Source: Fulvia fulva (lineage: Eukaryota > Ascomycota > Dothideomycetes > Mycosphaerellales > Mycosphaerellaceae). Taken from it: a stretch of 64,000 nt of DNA. The stretch is taken from assembly GCF_020509005.1 (NCBI RefSeq), contig NC_063012.1:4092001-4156000 (forward strand), given 5' to 3'. Position numbers and translations under genes: made by a program. Within the stretch, counting starts at the first letter, position 1. Each line of letters opens with the position of its first letter. The notes under the pieces are model-generated. The model saw nothing but the letters and a program-made list of their open reading frames with translations, searched no databases and was not told where the DNA came from. Shown here in pieces: positions 35,463 through 47,493 of the stretch.

Positions 35463-35690
35463 TAACCGCTTTAATAAGAGTAAGTAGTACCGTATTGCGA
35501 TATATCGCTTTATAGACTACTACCGGCGCTATAGCCGGCGTATTATACCGGTAAATAGTACGTTCTTATCTTCGGTAGCGTCTAGTTTAGAAATCAATAT
35601 AACTAAATATTATTAAGAAGATCTCCGTAAGTTTAAGGACGATATAAGAGTCGTAAAGGCTATTATAGTAGCTACTAAAGTTACTTCTAA
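35463..35690. other. RIP-mutated target DNA between element J and LINE C
   Basis: Continuation of the DNA into which element J inserted. The plus-strand translation has a possible helical peptide (YYQEDLRKFKDDIRVVKAI) near 35610-35670, but no family is recognised. Confidence 0.4.
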
Positions 35691-38600
35691 TAATAGATAG
35701 ATAGATTTGTTATTCCCCTATTCTAGGACCCTATTCGGCCTATATAGGTATATATCTATTATTATATATAACGGGAAACCCGAATAGGTAAAAACACTTC
35801 CCGCCCCCGACTTCTCCTTATCTAGAATAGCTTTCCCTCTAAACGTACGTAGTCTATATTACTACCCCGTTAGTCCCCGCCCGTAGCCGGTCTCGTCCCG
35901 CTACGCCGTGTCCTCTCTTCCTATACTACTCCTACTAGGCGGTACTATTCTAGCTAGCCCTTCTCTAGTATCTAGTTTATAATACGCCGTAGGTCCTTAA
36001 CGTTATTAAGAAGTGCCCTAATCGTCGAGTTCCTTACCTTTACTATCTACTCCCCCCTTCCTAGCGACTACCTCGGATAGACGAGGAGTACGTACCGTAC
36101 GTTCTAGGAGTAATAGCCGTAGGGGTAGCTAGTATTCGTATATCCTAGAACCTTCCTCTATAATAGGTACCCCTAGAGGCCGATATGTTCGCTTTGTAGT
36201 TAGGTTACTATACTACTCTATACCCTCGTAAGGCGGTAGTAGATAAGCTTTAGGGGGTGCTTAACCGCGGGTTTTGTAGCTAACTATTCCTTAGGTTGTC
36301 CCGCTAGCTAAGGGCGTCTACTATGCTCTATACCCTAGTTATTCTACCTCTCTTTCTATAGTTACTCTATAAACGATTTCTTACCTTCCTATTATATTAC
36401 TAGCTTTTTGTCCCTTACCCGGTAGTTCGGCTCGTTTCCGGGTCGAATACCCTTATACGCTAGTACTAATTTGCGGGCCCTTACGACTATACTAGTAATA
36501 ACCTTCTATACTAGGTACTATACCGACTTACCTAAGTAGGAGGTCCGTAGTCCCTAGATATATAGGTCGATCGGCGGTATAGCGGTCTCGTACTTAAGTA
36601 TTCTTATTAGTATCGACTTATATACCCCGGTAACCTTCCTTAGGCATTAGTTTTAGATCTTCGCTAACGGCGCGACGAGTCCCTTTAATAGATAGGCCCT
36701 CTCGCCTAAGGACTATACTTAGCTACTATAGGTAAGGACTGGCCGTATAATAGCCGTATATAGAAGTCGTGACTACCGAAAGTCCGCCCCCTATATAGAC
36801 GTAGTAAGCCTCTAGTATAATACTATATTCTGTTTAGCTTTCCGTAATATTACCTATACGTACTTCCTCTACCGTAGCGCCGGGTCTACCTAGAGTCCGA
36901 GGATCCTAAGCTAATTTACTAGGTTAGTCGTATACCTCTATATCTAGATAGAAGCTTATATATTATAGAACCGTAGCCGGCGCGTAAAGTGTATCAGATT
37001 GTAGTTTTCTAGGGTAAACCGAGCCCCGTACCTCCTAGCCTAGTCCTCGTAGATCTTATACTTCTCTTCTAGTAGCCTATAGTTCTTCTTAGTCGAGGAA
37101 GACTACGCTAGGATATTCGTATCGTCTACGAAGCCGCTCGTAGCGGTGTTCTAGGACTCTAGGGCTAGGAGTAGCGTCGCTATAAAGAAGAGGAATATAA
37201 TAGGTACTAGCGTTAAGCCTTACGGGATTCTAGTATAGACTACTTGAAATAGGCTTCTATACTAGCCGACTAGGATCGACGTGCTACGGTTTTAGAGGTA
37301 GGACTATACGAAGTTAATAAGCTACTTAGGGAGTCCTTTCGACCTTAGGATATAGAGTAGCCGCGGGTATAATATATAGTCGAAGGCTCCCGATATGTCT
37401 AGACTAAGTAAGGATACTACCTTGTCCCTATTCCTATACTAGATAGCCTTTACCTAAGAGGTGATAAGTTCTATTACGGATAGCGTCGATCGCTATAGCC
37501 GCGTACCTATCTAGGTGTCCGGGAGTAGGGAGTATTTCTCTACCGCCTCGGAGAGTCTCGTTATAACTAGCTTCTTAAGTGCCTTCCTAAGAGTGTTAAG
37601 GAGCGTAATTAGGCGGTACGACTTCACCTACGTATAGTCTTCCTTTTACGGCTTACGTAGGGCTACTATCGTCGATTGTTTAAATACTATTAGGTAGTAT
37701 CCGGTCTATAGGTAGGCGTTAAAGATCGCTACGACTACTAGGGCTAGTTAATCTCTATACTTCTTTAGTAGCTCGTTTAGGATCCTATCCGGCCCCGGGG
37801 CTTTCTTCGCCGGTAACTTCCTAAGTATAGCGGTAATATCTCCCTCGGACATATCCTATTAGACCGCGATACTAGGGGCTAGGGGAGTAGAGCTGCTTAT
37901 ATTACTTAGATTAGCCTCGACTAGGAGCGGGAAGAACTTACTAGCTAGTAGACGCGCCTTAGCCTCGGGTCGCTAACCGGGCTACTAGGCGATTATAGCG
38001 CTAGGATAGAGAAGGAGGGACCCTATATAGGGTCCTATCGGGCCCATTTCGCTAGCTTCTATATCCTCGCTAGCTTACCGGCGATTTCTTCTACTATAGC
38101 TCTCTAGCCGACTGCTTTCTCTCTCCGTATTATAGCTTTCTTCTATTAGTATACCTCCCTATATACGTTCTAGGCCTCCTCGCTATAGCTACTCGTCTAT
38201 ACCCGGCGGGCTCTCCTTACTTCTCTTACTATCGTAGTATACTTCGGCTTCTAGTATAGTTTAGACTATATTATTAGTTAGGTAAGCGGAACGTAAAGTA
38301 AGGTCGCTTTTCTTATCTCGTCTATTAACCCTTAGACTACCTCGTCTATCTCGTCTTTACTATTATATTACTACTACGCGATCTAGACTAGCCTCTCGGA
38401 GTCGTCGAGGTACGCCTAGATATTAGCCTAGTAGGCCTTTCCCTAGTTTAGCTTAGGGGTTCTTACTAGTATATATTATATCTATGTCGTAATAGAGGTC
38501 CTAACTAGTATATAGTCTAACGATGCCTCGAGTTTATGTTCGATCCTATAGTAGGTTACTATATAGTAGTAGCTATCTAAGATCTAGGAGAGGTCGATCG

Positions 38601-40640
38601 TGCCTTAGAGTCCCCCTCTCTTCTAGGTACCTAGGTCCTTCGGGGTATTAAGGGCAATTACGTTACTCGCTATTAAGTCGAGTACTCCGTCGGCTATAGG
38701 GTACGGCTATATAAGGCTTTCCTAGGAAGAGTAGTATATATTAAAGTCTCCTACTACGATATAGCACCCTTGTCTCTTAAGCGTACTGTCTAGGTGTCTA
38801 TAGACCCTAAGGTCGCGGCTAGACCTCGAGGCTAGCGGTTATATATATAGGTTGTGTATCTAGGTACTACCTACGTAGAGGGAGGTAATATCGCCCCCGC
38901 CTTCTTCGTCTACGTAGTATACTACCTTCTAGTCGGATTCTAGTATGTCCTTACTAATATCGAAGCACGTACGGGGTCTACCGTCGCCTCGTAGGTATGT
39001 CGTATAGCCTAGTAACTTATAGGTCGTTAGTCTCTTATAGTACGGGTTAATCTATAGCTCCTAGATTGTAAGGACGTAGTAGACGCGCGGGTCCGCCTCG
39101 TGTAGGAAATGGTTCTAGACTATATCCTTACTATAGTTAACGTTATACTAGATAATACTAAGCGTGTCGAGGCTAGTTATCGGTATCGACAATTATTTCC
39201 TCTATATCGTCCTATGTCCTACTACCCTATACGTCCTAGTCTACGCCTATCGGCTATATACTAAAGGGGAGCCGGGCCTAGTTGAATTCCCTCGCCGTAG
39301 CTAGTAGAGCACGTAGCCTCCCGTACGCCCTAGGTTACGTATCCTTTATATAGTTCTCGGCCCTAGGGCGCTTATACCCGACCGCCGCTAGTTAGTTCTA
39401 GTATAGGCTAGCCTTACGGTCGCCGTAGAATCTTAGGGCGACGGTTCTGTTTGTAATTGCCTTGTTTTTCGCTAGTTTCCGCTATAGGCATTCCGCGCTA
39501 TACGATAGGTAGTACCCCGGACAGTTCGCGTACCGTCTCGTAGTCGATGTATAGTCCCTAGATATATAGTCTCCTATATAGTTCGAGTAGGCCTACTTAT
39601 TTATGCACGTATAGGTTTAGTGTCTATACTATTAGTATTTGAAGCATTAGAGGACACGAAAGGATAAGGAGTACTTTTCTACTGTCTTAAGGCTATATTA
39701 CTAGACTAGGCCTTGTTCTATCGCTAGATCCGCCGCTTTCGCGTCTTATAGCTATACTATTAGCGCCGAGGCCTTCTTGCCTTCTAGCCATTTCCTATAG
39801 AGCCAAGTCGCCTTCTAGATTAGAGAGTTAAGAGTGACCGGGTTGTCCTCTTAGAGAGCGCGTAGGTGACCCTAGTTAGTTAGGTCAAACTCCTTAGGCA
39901 TATCGTAGACTAGGATCGTAAATTGTTTCGTTAAGACCTTCGCTAATGCCGTAACCTTAGATGCCTACTATAGCTATACCTCTAGGTGCCTTCTAGTAGT
40001 AGTAGAGCTAGTATAGATCTATAGAGTGCCGTTAGACTATTAGTTCACTACGACTACCCCTAGTTAATTAATTCGTTAGGCGAGCTCCTTATTCGATAGC
40101 TTCGTAACTTCGGCCTAGTCTTCCTTTACTATAATACGGATCGTAACTATATCGTACGTTAGGCGGGGGCCTAGTATCGATACCGTAACCGATACCTAGC
40201 TATAGGGGTGTTGATTCCGGGTGGCCTTACTAATCGCTTAAGACGTCGTCCTTATTTCTTATTGCCCTCGGCAATACGATAGTATAAGCGCCGTACGTAG
40301 CTAAGTGATTATCACCTATAGAGACCGGTATAGGAGCTAATCGTTAGTTTCTATACTTTTTACGTCCTCTATAAGTTGCTACTAGTTATCTTAGGGGAGC
40401 TTCGCCTATAGAGCCGTAGGCGCCGGTAGTACCGTAGCCTAGGCTACTATTGCCTAGGAGTTACCTAATACAGCTAGGCACCTCCGCGGCGTTTAGAGCT
40501 AAAGAAACAGGGTGAAGGGAACTTTAAGCTATCTAAATTAAATAAGGTAGAACTCCCTTAATTCTAGGGGTAGTGGCCTGCTTTATAGATCGTTAAAATG
40601 ACCTTAATAAGAGCTTTCGAATATGTCGTGTTTAGCGATA
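35691..40640 (-). mobile_element. Tad1-like LINE, copy C, RIP-inactivated
   Basis: Minus-strand, nearly full-length relative of copies B and D, with the TCTA tail at the left end (35691-35705 as TAGA). The reverse transcriptase box FVDDTNI lies at about 37115-37132 (Asp codons kept), the endonuclease with the mutated GDFN region near 38735-38760 and zinc knuckles near 39480-39640. The 5' end shares the CGACATATTCGAAAGCTC start with the other two copies (about 40610-40629). It is heavily mutated, like copy B. Target duplications could not be read with certainty. Confidence 0.84.
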
Positions 40641-41639
40641 TTAGGGTACTATAATCGGCTCTCTAGTAGTATATCTAGTGTCCTCTATAGTAATAATATA
40701 GTATTAATAGAGTTTCTCTATATTAGAACCTAGAAAAATATACTCGAAACGTTTAGAACTAGTAGTAGAACTAGCTTAATAATAAGACTTACCTTACTCG
40801 TAAAGAATAGGACGCTACCTTAGTAGTAGCTCTTTAGAAGAAGCTTAAGTAAGCTAATTATTAGCCGCGGACCCGACCTAATTATATCCTATCCCTAGGT
40901 ATTATATTACCTATAGATATTACCGGTGTTTAGGCTATAGTCGTAATATAGCATTAGATAGATACCGCCTTTACTAATAACAAAATAGCCGCTATATAGC
41001 GTATAAGTATCTATAAGCGACCTTAGTAGCGACTATATACTAAATAAGAGCTTTATAATCAATTTGGAGTCCTATCTAGAAGCTAGTATAATTACTAGTA
41101 TTAACGAGCTAAGGGCTCCTTTAGACCCTAGAATTTACGCGATAAATCTCGTTAACCTTTAGTAGTTAATTACGTAGTAGAGATATATAGGGGTACTACT
41201 AAGATATATAGAGCTAGGAGGCGACCTTAGTAGCGAGGTAGGATTTATAAAGGAATCTCTCTATAAGGTAAAAAAACGAAAATCTAAGAATTTCAGATTT
41301 ATTATTTCTTAGGATCTTAGTATATATTTTACGGCCCGCGGACCGGTAAATATATATACCTACGCGTAAGCTATTCTAAGGTTACTAGGCGCGCTCTTAC
41401 TTACTAGGGTAGTTAGTTATCTATACTAGTAGCTAGAGGTTACTAATATATAGTAAGTATATAGTTAGTAGACTATATAATAGGCTATTACTAGAGGTAC
41501 TTACGCTAATTTAAAGAAGTCGAGCTATATATAGTAGTAGATTATAAGTTTATAGATTAATAGGTTAATAGATTAATAGGTTAATAAGGTAATAGAATAA
41601 TAGGGTAATAAGGTAATAGCGTAATATTACTACGGTTTA
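40641..41639. other. RIP-mutated AT-rich DNA, no gene
   Basis: TA-rich degenerate DNA without motifs I can assign. It includes an A-rich segment near 41265-41310 and a run of irregular TTAATAGG-like units at 41555-41630. Confidence 0.5.
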
Positions 41640-41800
41640 AAGAATAAATAACTTAAGAATAAATAACCTAAGAATAAATAACTTAAGAATAAATAACTTA
41701 AGAATAAATAACTTAATAATAAATAACTTAATACTAAATAACTTAATAATAAATAACTTAATAATAAATAACTTAAGAATAAATAAATAAAGAAAGAAGG
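41640..41800. repeat. 15 bp AT-rich tandem repeat
   Basis: About ten head-to-tail units close to AATAAATAACTTAAG with a few substitutions (for example AATAATAAAT and ACTAAATAAC). There are no spacers. It sits close to the right edge of the mutated block, before the gene island. Confidence 0.9.
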
Positions 41801-42079
41801 AGATGTATAACTAGAAGATATATATACTATTAATACTAGTACTATCTATTGATCTTACGGCTCTTTAGTTAAGTAGTATAATACTCCATATTTAAGGAAG
41901 GCCTATAGGGTAACATCCGCTTATATCTCCTTTATATAGTACTTATTCTATTATCGTCCAAGTAATAGGAAAGCCTATATTCGAATCACAGAAGAGCTAT
42001 CTATTATTTTTATAAGAATAGGCGACTTTTTATAAGGAGGCTATATCGCTCGGCTATGCGGATATCGCTCCGCGGCGGC
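41801..42079. other. Right edge of the RIP-mutated block
   Basis: TA-rich sequence passes into ordinary DNA at about 42040-42090, where GC-rich words and normal CA/TG return. No element end was recognised at the junction. Confidence 0.5.
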
Positions 42080-45000
42080 GATGTAGATTGAGATTGTCGC
42101 TCGCCCGGGGCAAGCCCTGCGCTCACTTTAATAAGGACGAAGGCCTTTCAACGTATCATTTTACTACCAACAGTGTCGGCGAACGATCTCGATCGCGACA
42201 TGAGCTGATGTAGTGCACCACGCCACCATCACCACAGCATGGAAGGCCGGTCACTTATCAGTCGCAATAACTTACACGTCTAGCTACCATGTTGGCTGTT
42301 TGGCCCGCCAGTGCTTTCAGCTCCAGGATCTCGTACAGGCGACAACTGCGACGTACAGACTTCGGCTGCCGGTACCAACGTTGAGCTCGCAGCCCATGTC
42401 AATGGCGTGACGGGCGCCTGTCAAAGCTCAGCCACATGCAGGACCTCCACCTCCATCTACATTCTGGAATTGGCATGTGAAAGTGCCGCATATCAGTCAC
42501 TACAACGTTCGTTGGGCATAAAGCACGCAACAGAGGCCTCGCAATCGGTCCATTTCAGATCCACAGTTGAACCGCTTGGTGCACGGAGACTTGGTTGGGC
42601 AGACTAAGTTGTCAACAGCTCTGGATGCTCCACACCTCCAACTCATAGGCTGTGGTTACACCCGACTCTCCACCACGTTTTGACAATATAGGATCCGGGC
42701 CTACTTCCTGAAGTGCCGTCCAAATCCTGGAGCTGTGGACAGTCATCCTAGAGCGCATCACGGACCGCTGCTAAGCGAAGGCACCATTGTGTCTATACAA
42801 ACACCTCACCTCAATACACATTGTACCTTGGATGACGGCATGGTGACCATAGGTATGGAGACACGTATTGCTGCCCTCGACACATCTGCTCGAGCTTTAT
42901 CAGAAGAATCCTTCCGGCATGCACGCCAGCTGGTACATGCAATCTTGCCTAAGAAAGGAGCGAATGCAACTCCATATGGAGAGCGCAGTCCCCTCGACTG
43001 GGGAGCATATCAGTTGGTGTATCCTTCCTGATACTGCGTAGCGCGAGCGCTTTATGCAGGTCATGCATACCCGCCGCAGTTGTTCGCCTTCCAATCCTGG
43101 CATCGGCTATTCAGACCAAAGTTGAGAGGCCTGAGGCTTATCATACCTTCTGCGTGGCTGTCAACGATACATTGGCCCACCCTACAGCACCCGATGTCGT
43201 GCAGCTAGCTGGGCCGAGCGCAGCCGATACAGGGCAAAGAGAGAACAATCTCTTCTGCAAAGATGGACCACGTTTCCGCTCGACCACAATTGCCGACAAC
43301 TGGACTCTACAACGAGGGACGACTACATGCGAATACCGTAATGCTGATGAATGTGTGTAACATTTCCAGCTTCTCGTACTCACCCAGCCCAGATTACTGG
43401 TATAAGCAGCCCCCAGCAAGCGTTGGGTAAATCTTTGTCACTTGGACGTTTGCCACACACCAATCTGCAGCGGCACTTGACGGCGAGCTACATCGACGAC
43501 AGCAACGCCTGCAAGCGTGAACAGCTCTCGGGGCTGCATATTGCACACGGATACAATTGCACCGAGAGCCATCTTTGTGTGGCGATGATGTGCTGAGAAG
43601 CCGCGACCACTCCTCGCATACCAAAGCTCCAGTACCGCCCCGAACAAGGCGATGGAACGCCGTGGCCGCCACACGCTCGAAGACAGGCAGCATTAGCAAT
43701 CGCCATGAGAGTGGTGCGGTACCTTCGACTCTGCTAACGCGCGCGAGGCCGGGCGTGCAATAGTACTTCTACGTCTAGGGCGATTAACACGCTCCACCGT
43801 CATTCCCTATGGCTGATCCGATTCTTGTATTGACTGCAGCTTTTCTTCCACAGCCTTCGGAACAGTCTGAGAGACAGGCCATCCTCATTTGTACCAACTC
43901 CCCGAAAATATCGGCTTGCAGCCTGTCCGGCTATGGGTCCAAGACGAACGTACGTAAAAGCATGGTCTCCATGGCAAGTAGCTGGGAGGGATTCAAGGTT
44001 GTGTCATGGGATTGTCATCAATATACGAGGTGCCTTCTGCTGCATTCGATGAGGGACGCGAATGGACGGGTGCCACTGCACTGACAATGAGAGTTGAACC
44101 TGCTGGTAGCCTAACCGACCCATCCTGACATCGACATAGACGCTGATACCTTCGTACATGCTTTTAATCATTACCAACGTCGCTGAGGTGTGGGCTGAAC
44201 TGAACGTACAGCTTTTGTCAGCACGTGACCAAAATGATTGGCTGAAAGGTTTTGGCCAAGACAATTAGCCTCGGCTCGTGTCGAAGGCCATGCCTACCCT
44301 ACCCTCCGACTATGGTTGCTACTACACTGCGTAATATAGAAACAACCCGCTACAGATCACGTCGGCCGGAGCTTCTTCCTATTGTCCGAGCAGTGTAGCT
44401 TACATATGAGCAGCACCGTACCGCTGCATTCACGGCGCACGTTCACAGCGCCGCGCAGTACCAATTTCATACTCCAATCGCCATTACACACTGAGAGACC
44501 TCAAGCGTCCACGGAAGGTCTCATGCCCTTGGTCCTTTTCTCGAACATGACCTTTGTAACCCTCATATGGAAGACGACGATTCAACAGTTGGGAATCCTG
44601 CGTAAGACATCCCGGCTGGTGTGCGGTTGTAGACTCGTTGCGATTCCTAGGCCATGCTTTCCATCTCCCAGGACTTGGGTTGTCTTGGGGAGCGGCTGCG
44701 AACGGTCATTACGAAGATCGTAATCTCAATGTCTATCGGATACATAGGTCGCTGCTGGCTCTATCACGATCGTCGCAATGACATTCCGCCATGACGGCTC
44801 GGCGGGCACAGTAGCGAGCTCGAGCATCTTCGTTGCGAAGAAACCATGCAATGCACCATTCATCCATATTTACCCTGCTGGGTTTCATTTGCTTGTCGCC
44901 CTCGAAAGCGCCCTGCTATACATGCCACCGTCGGTGGCGGGCCACACTTTGCCATGCATGCATGTATGTACACCTAGAAAACGAACGTGCCTGCACCTCA

Positions 45001-45092
45001 AAAGCTGCAGCGGGTATCTTTTTCACCCACCAAGGTGATCTCAACTCTCATCTTGCCAGAAAGCTCAAACTCTGCTAACCTTTCCAGTCCCC
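42080..45092. other. Unmutated DNA without a convincing gene
   Basis: Ordinary composition. Open frames of 60 to about 110 codons occur on both strands and overlap one another (for example 42735-43031 plus and 43394-43699 minus). None has a recognised domain, a consistent codon pattern, or a clear splice link to a neighbour. It may be intergenic, may hold untranslated regions, or may hold a gene with many short exons that cannot be seen by eye. Confidence 0.45.
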
Positions 45093-46412
45093 TCAACCCG
45101 ACCTCAACTGCCACCTCCTCTGAAGTTCCTGCGCTCGTCGCGTAGCCTCCGCTCGTTGCGCTGCTTGAGCCTGGGCCTGGCTTGCTGCGTAATCTGGAAG
45201 TTCATTGTCGATGGGACTGACGACGTCATCTTCCTCTGACACAGCACTCGGCGGCTGCAACCACAAATCAATACCACCCATCGCCGTGTCTAACCTTTGC
45301 GCCGCGAACGATTGCCCTGCGTCTAGCCTCACTGGTGCAGGTCTTCGTGGATCGTGAGGCATTTGTGCGAGTTGTCGCAGAGCGTGCATAGTCGTGGGCG
45401 TTTCTTGAATAGGCGAGACCAGGTCGGTGGATACTGGAGCTTGAGGTGTCGAGAACGGCCTGGCTCCTGTGGCACGACTTCTTCGAGGCGATTCTTCTGG
45501 CGAGGTAGGGCTTCTGAAGGCTTGCTCCGGCCCAAGACCGGCAGTAGCTTGCACGAAAAGGTGGAATTCTTCCTCGTCCGTGAAGGTCGCCTCTACATTG
45601 CTCGCCGCGCCTCGCGCTCGTCTCCCGCCAGAAGGCGGATAGGTTGGTGTTCGTGGTAACATAGTCAGCGGAAGGTCATCCTCAGTGTCTGACATATAGA
45701 AGGAGGTCTGCCAATGGCTCGCAGAACTAGGCTGTGAGACTGCTCGCGGAGCAAGAGACAGCTCATCCGGTGCGCTGTATGAGCTCTGTGCATCGTCGTA
45801 CGGGCTCATCTGAGGGTAGAGTAGTGCAGGGTCCGCATCTGCTCTTTGTGATTGCGGATACTCTCTTGCAGTAACACTTCGAAATGCGCCTGGCCGATGA
45901 CGCCCTCGCGACTGAGCAGGCTTCGAATTATTCTCGTTCATAGATGACCGCAGACGCCATCTATGCGGTTCTTGTCTCGCCACGGGAAGAGGCTCATCCT
46001 TTACGTCCTGCCAGTCCCTGGGCCGATACGGCAGTGGCACATCAGTCCACTGATTTCGCGTTAAAGGCCCAGTATAAGAAGCAGGCCTTGCCAGTTTCGA
46101 CTCCGATTGTGGCAGGTGAGAAGAGCCGCTGTTGTAATGGTGGAGCCGTTCGCGATAGTGTTCATGCCTGCTCTGTTGGCGAAGATCCATACAGCTTGCT
46201 GTAGCAAGCCACCGGCTCAAGTGCAAAGTCCCAGGGCCAGCCTCGCCCGGATCGGTGGGACGTGGATAAGATATAGGACCAACGTCTGCTCCCACATCAT
46301 TATACGACACGGAGCTACGGCTAGCCTCGGTCGCAAGCGGCTGTCGCATGGCAAATCTCCTCATCAATCGGGTAGTGGAGATGTGTGTGTAAGAGTAGTG
46401 CAAGTGAACCAC
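45093..46412 (-). CDS. Hypothetical disordered protein (439 residues)
   Basis: An uninterrupted frame of 439 codons in DNA of normal composition, much longer than neighbouring chance frames. The product is rich in Pro, Ser, Arg and Gln and looks largely disordered. Segments that look conserved are an acidic piece DTEDDLPLTMLPRTPTYPP (about residues 243-261), FTDEEEFHLFVQATAGL (about 278-294) and a C-terminal DNELPDYAASQ followed by an Ala/Gln/Arg-rich helix ending RRWQLRSG. No enzyme motif, signal peptide or membrane segment is visible. The start is uncertain: Met1, Met17 or Met22 could serve, and a 5' exon may lie at 46607-46984. It lies downstream of the GTPase gene on the same strand, about 1.1 kb away. 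Function unknown. Confidence 0.6.
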   Translation of the reverse strand: MVHLHYSYTHISTTRLMRRFAMRQPLATEASRSSVSYNDVGADVGPISYPRPTDPGEAGPGTLHLSRWLATASCMDLRQQSRHEHYRERLHHYNSGSSHLPQSESKLARPASYTGPLTRNQWTDVPLPYRPRDWQDVKDEPLPVARQEPHRWRLRSSMNENNSKPAQSRGRHRPGAFRSVTAREYPQSQRADADPALLYPQMSPYDDAQSSYSAPDELSLAPRAVSQPSSASHWQTSFYMSDTEDDLPLTMLPRTPTYPPSGGRRARGAASNVEATFTDEEEFHLFVQATAGLGPEQAFRSPTSPEESPRRSRATGARPFSTPQAPVSTDLVSPIQETPTTMHALRQLAQMPHDPRRPAPVRLDAGQSFAAQRLDTAMGGIDLWLQPPSAVSEEDDVVSPIDNELPDYAASQAQAQAAQRAEATRRAQELQRRWQLRSG

Positions 46413-47493
46413 ACATGTCGCATTCGGTTCGAGCGGAAGGGTCCTGTCCCCAAGGGAAGCTTACTCGATCCTGCTAACGCTGCTAGAGTCGCGGAGAGGC
46501 TGCCGAGAAAGTGTCGCGCTGTCAGTTGTGTGGGCGACTATGTGCACGTATACCGCCACACGTCCACCGACGGGCATGCTTTGGCTTGAGGGCGCGGAAC
46601 GACCTCCTATTCTCGGACGGATCCTAAACTATGATGTGAGCACTGATGAGCGGGCGCCATCCGCCATGAACAGACAGAGTTCCAGGGTACATGAGCCTTC
46701 GAGCCTTCAGTGAGAGGCACCAAGGGACCAGCTTCACCTTCACCATCCAGATTGGATCTGGAGGGATCGGGCTTGCGCTTACGGTGCCGCTCCGCTGCCG
46801 TCTCGGAAGTCAGTCGCGACTGTGTTTGTACTATTGTAGCGCCAAACGGCGGTGTAAGAAGTGGTATGGCGATGTGTAGGATGAAATTTCGCCTGTGTTG
46901 GATCGGTCGAGAATAGCAGACGCGGTGGCTGTGGTTGCTCGTATCCCGGCAGGAACACACTTTAGCCGTCCTTCCAGCGATCACTAGCGCATCCGCAGTC
47001 TATGCGATGCTGTCTGGCGATGAACACTCAACTCGCCAGGCTCCTCGGTGACCTTCATGACAATGCCTACGCTCGGGTGCCGTTTTGCATCGCTGCTCTG
47101 GCCTTGTCGTATTGCATGATGCGAGGTGTAGCGTAGGTGTTGCGTTGTGCTGCGTGTGGAGGGCATGCGACTTAAGCTATCTAGCCATTCCAAAAATAAA
47201 CCAGCCGAGACTTATGTTAGACGGTCCGAAACCCGCATAGCATATACGAGCACTGCGCTGATGAGTGATCCATGCGGCGTTAAATATTTGTTATCAACAT
47301 TCTGCACAGCTATGTACTCTCTGAGCCTGAACTGTGCTACAAGAAGAAGCCTTGGTGCTGGACCTCACGGATAACAGCAATGTTCGTAGGCCAGTTGCAA
47401 GCAAATATGCGCGCGAAAAAACCGATCTGACGCCGAGACTCCCGCAGGATATTCCCGCAGGGTAGCGTTCCTTGTTATGATAACAGTCGCACC
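46413..47493. other. Intergenic region, possible upstream exon
   Basis: Between the two minus-strand genes. A 125-codon minus-strand frame (46607-46984) contains a basic stretch (AERHRKRKPDPSR) and could be a 5' exon of the 439-residue gene, but I found no strong donor-acceptor pair joining them. Otherwise it should hold the promoter of that gene and the terminator of the GTPase gene. Confidence 0.35.

Noticed and set aside
41640..41800. CRISPR-like array
   Set aside because: Units of 15 bp follow each other without spacers, and the genome is eukaryotic. It is a tandem minisatellite.
41965..42000. Possible tRNA, because of a TTCGAATC-like word
   Set aside because: No acceptor stem or anticodon arm can be drawn around it. 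The same word occurs in the gypsy LTRs.
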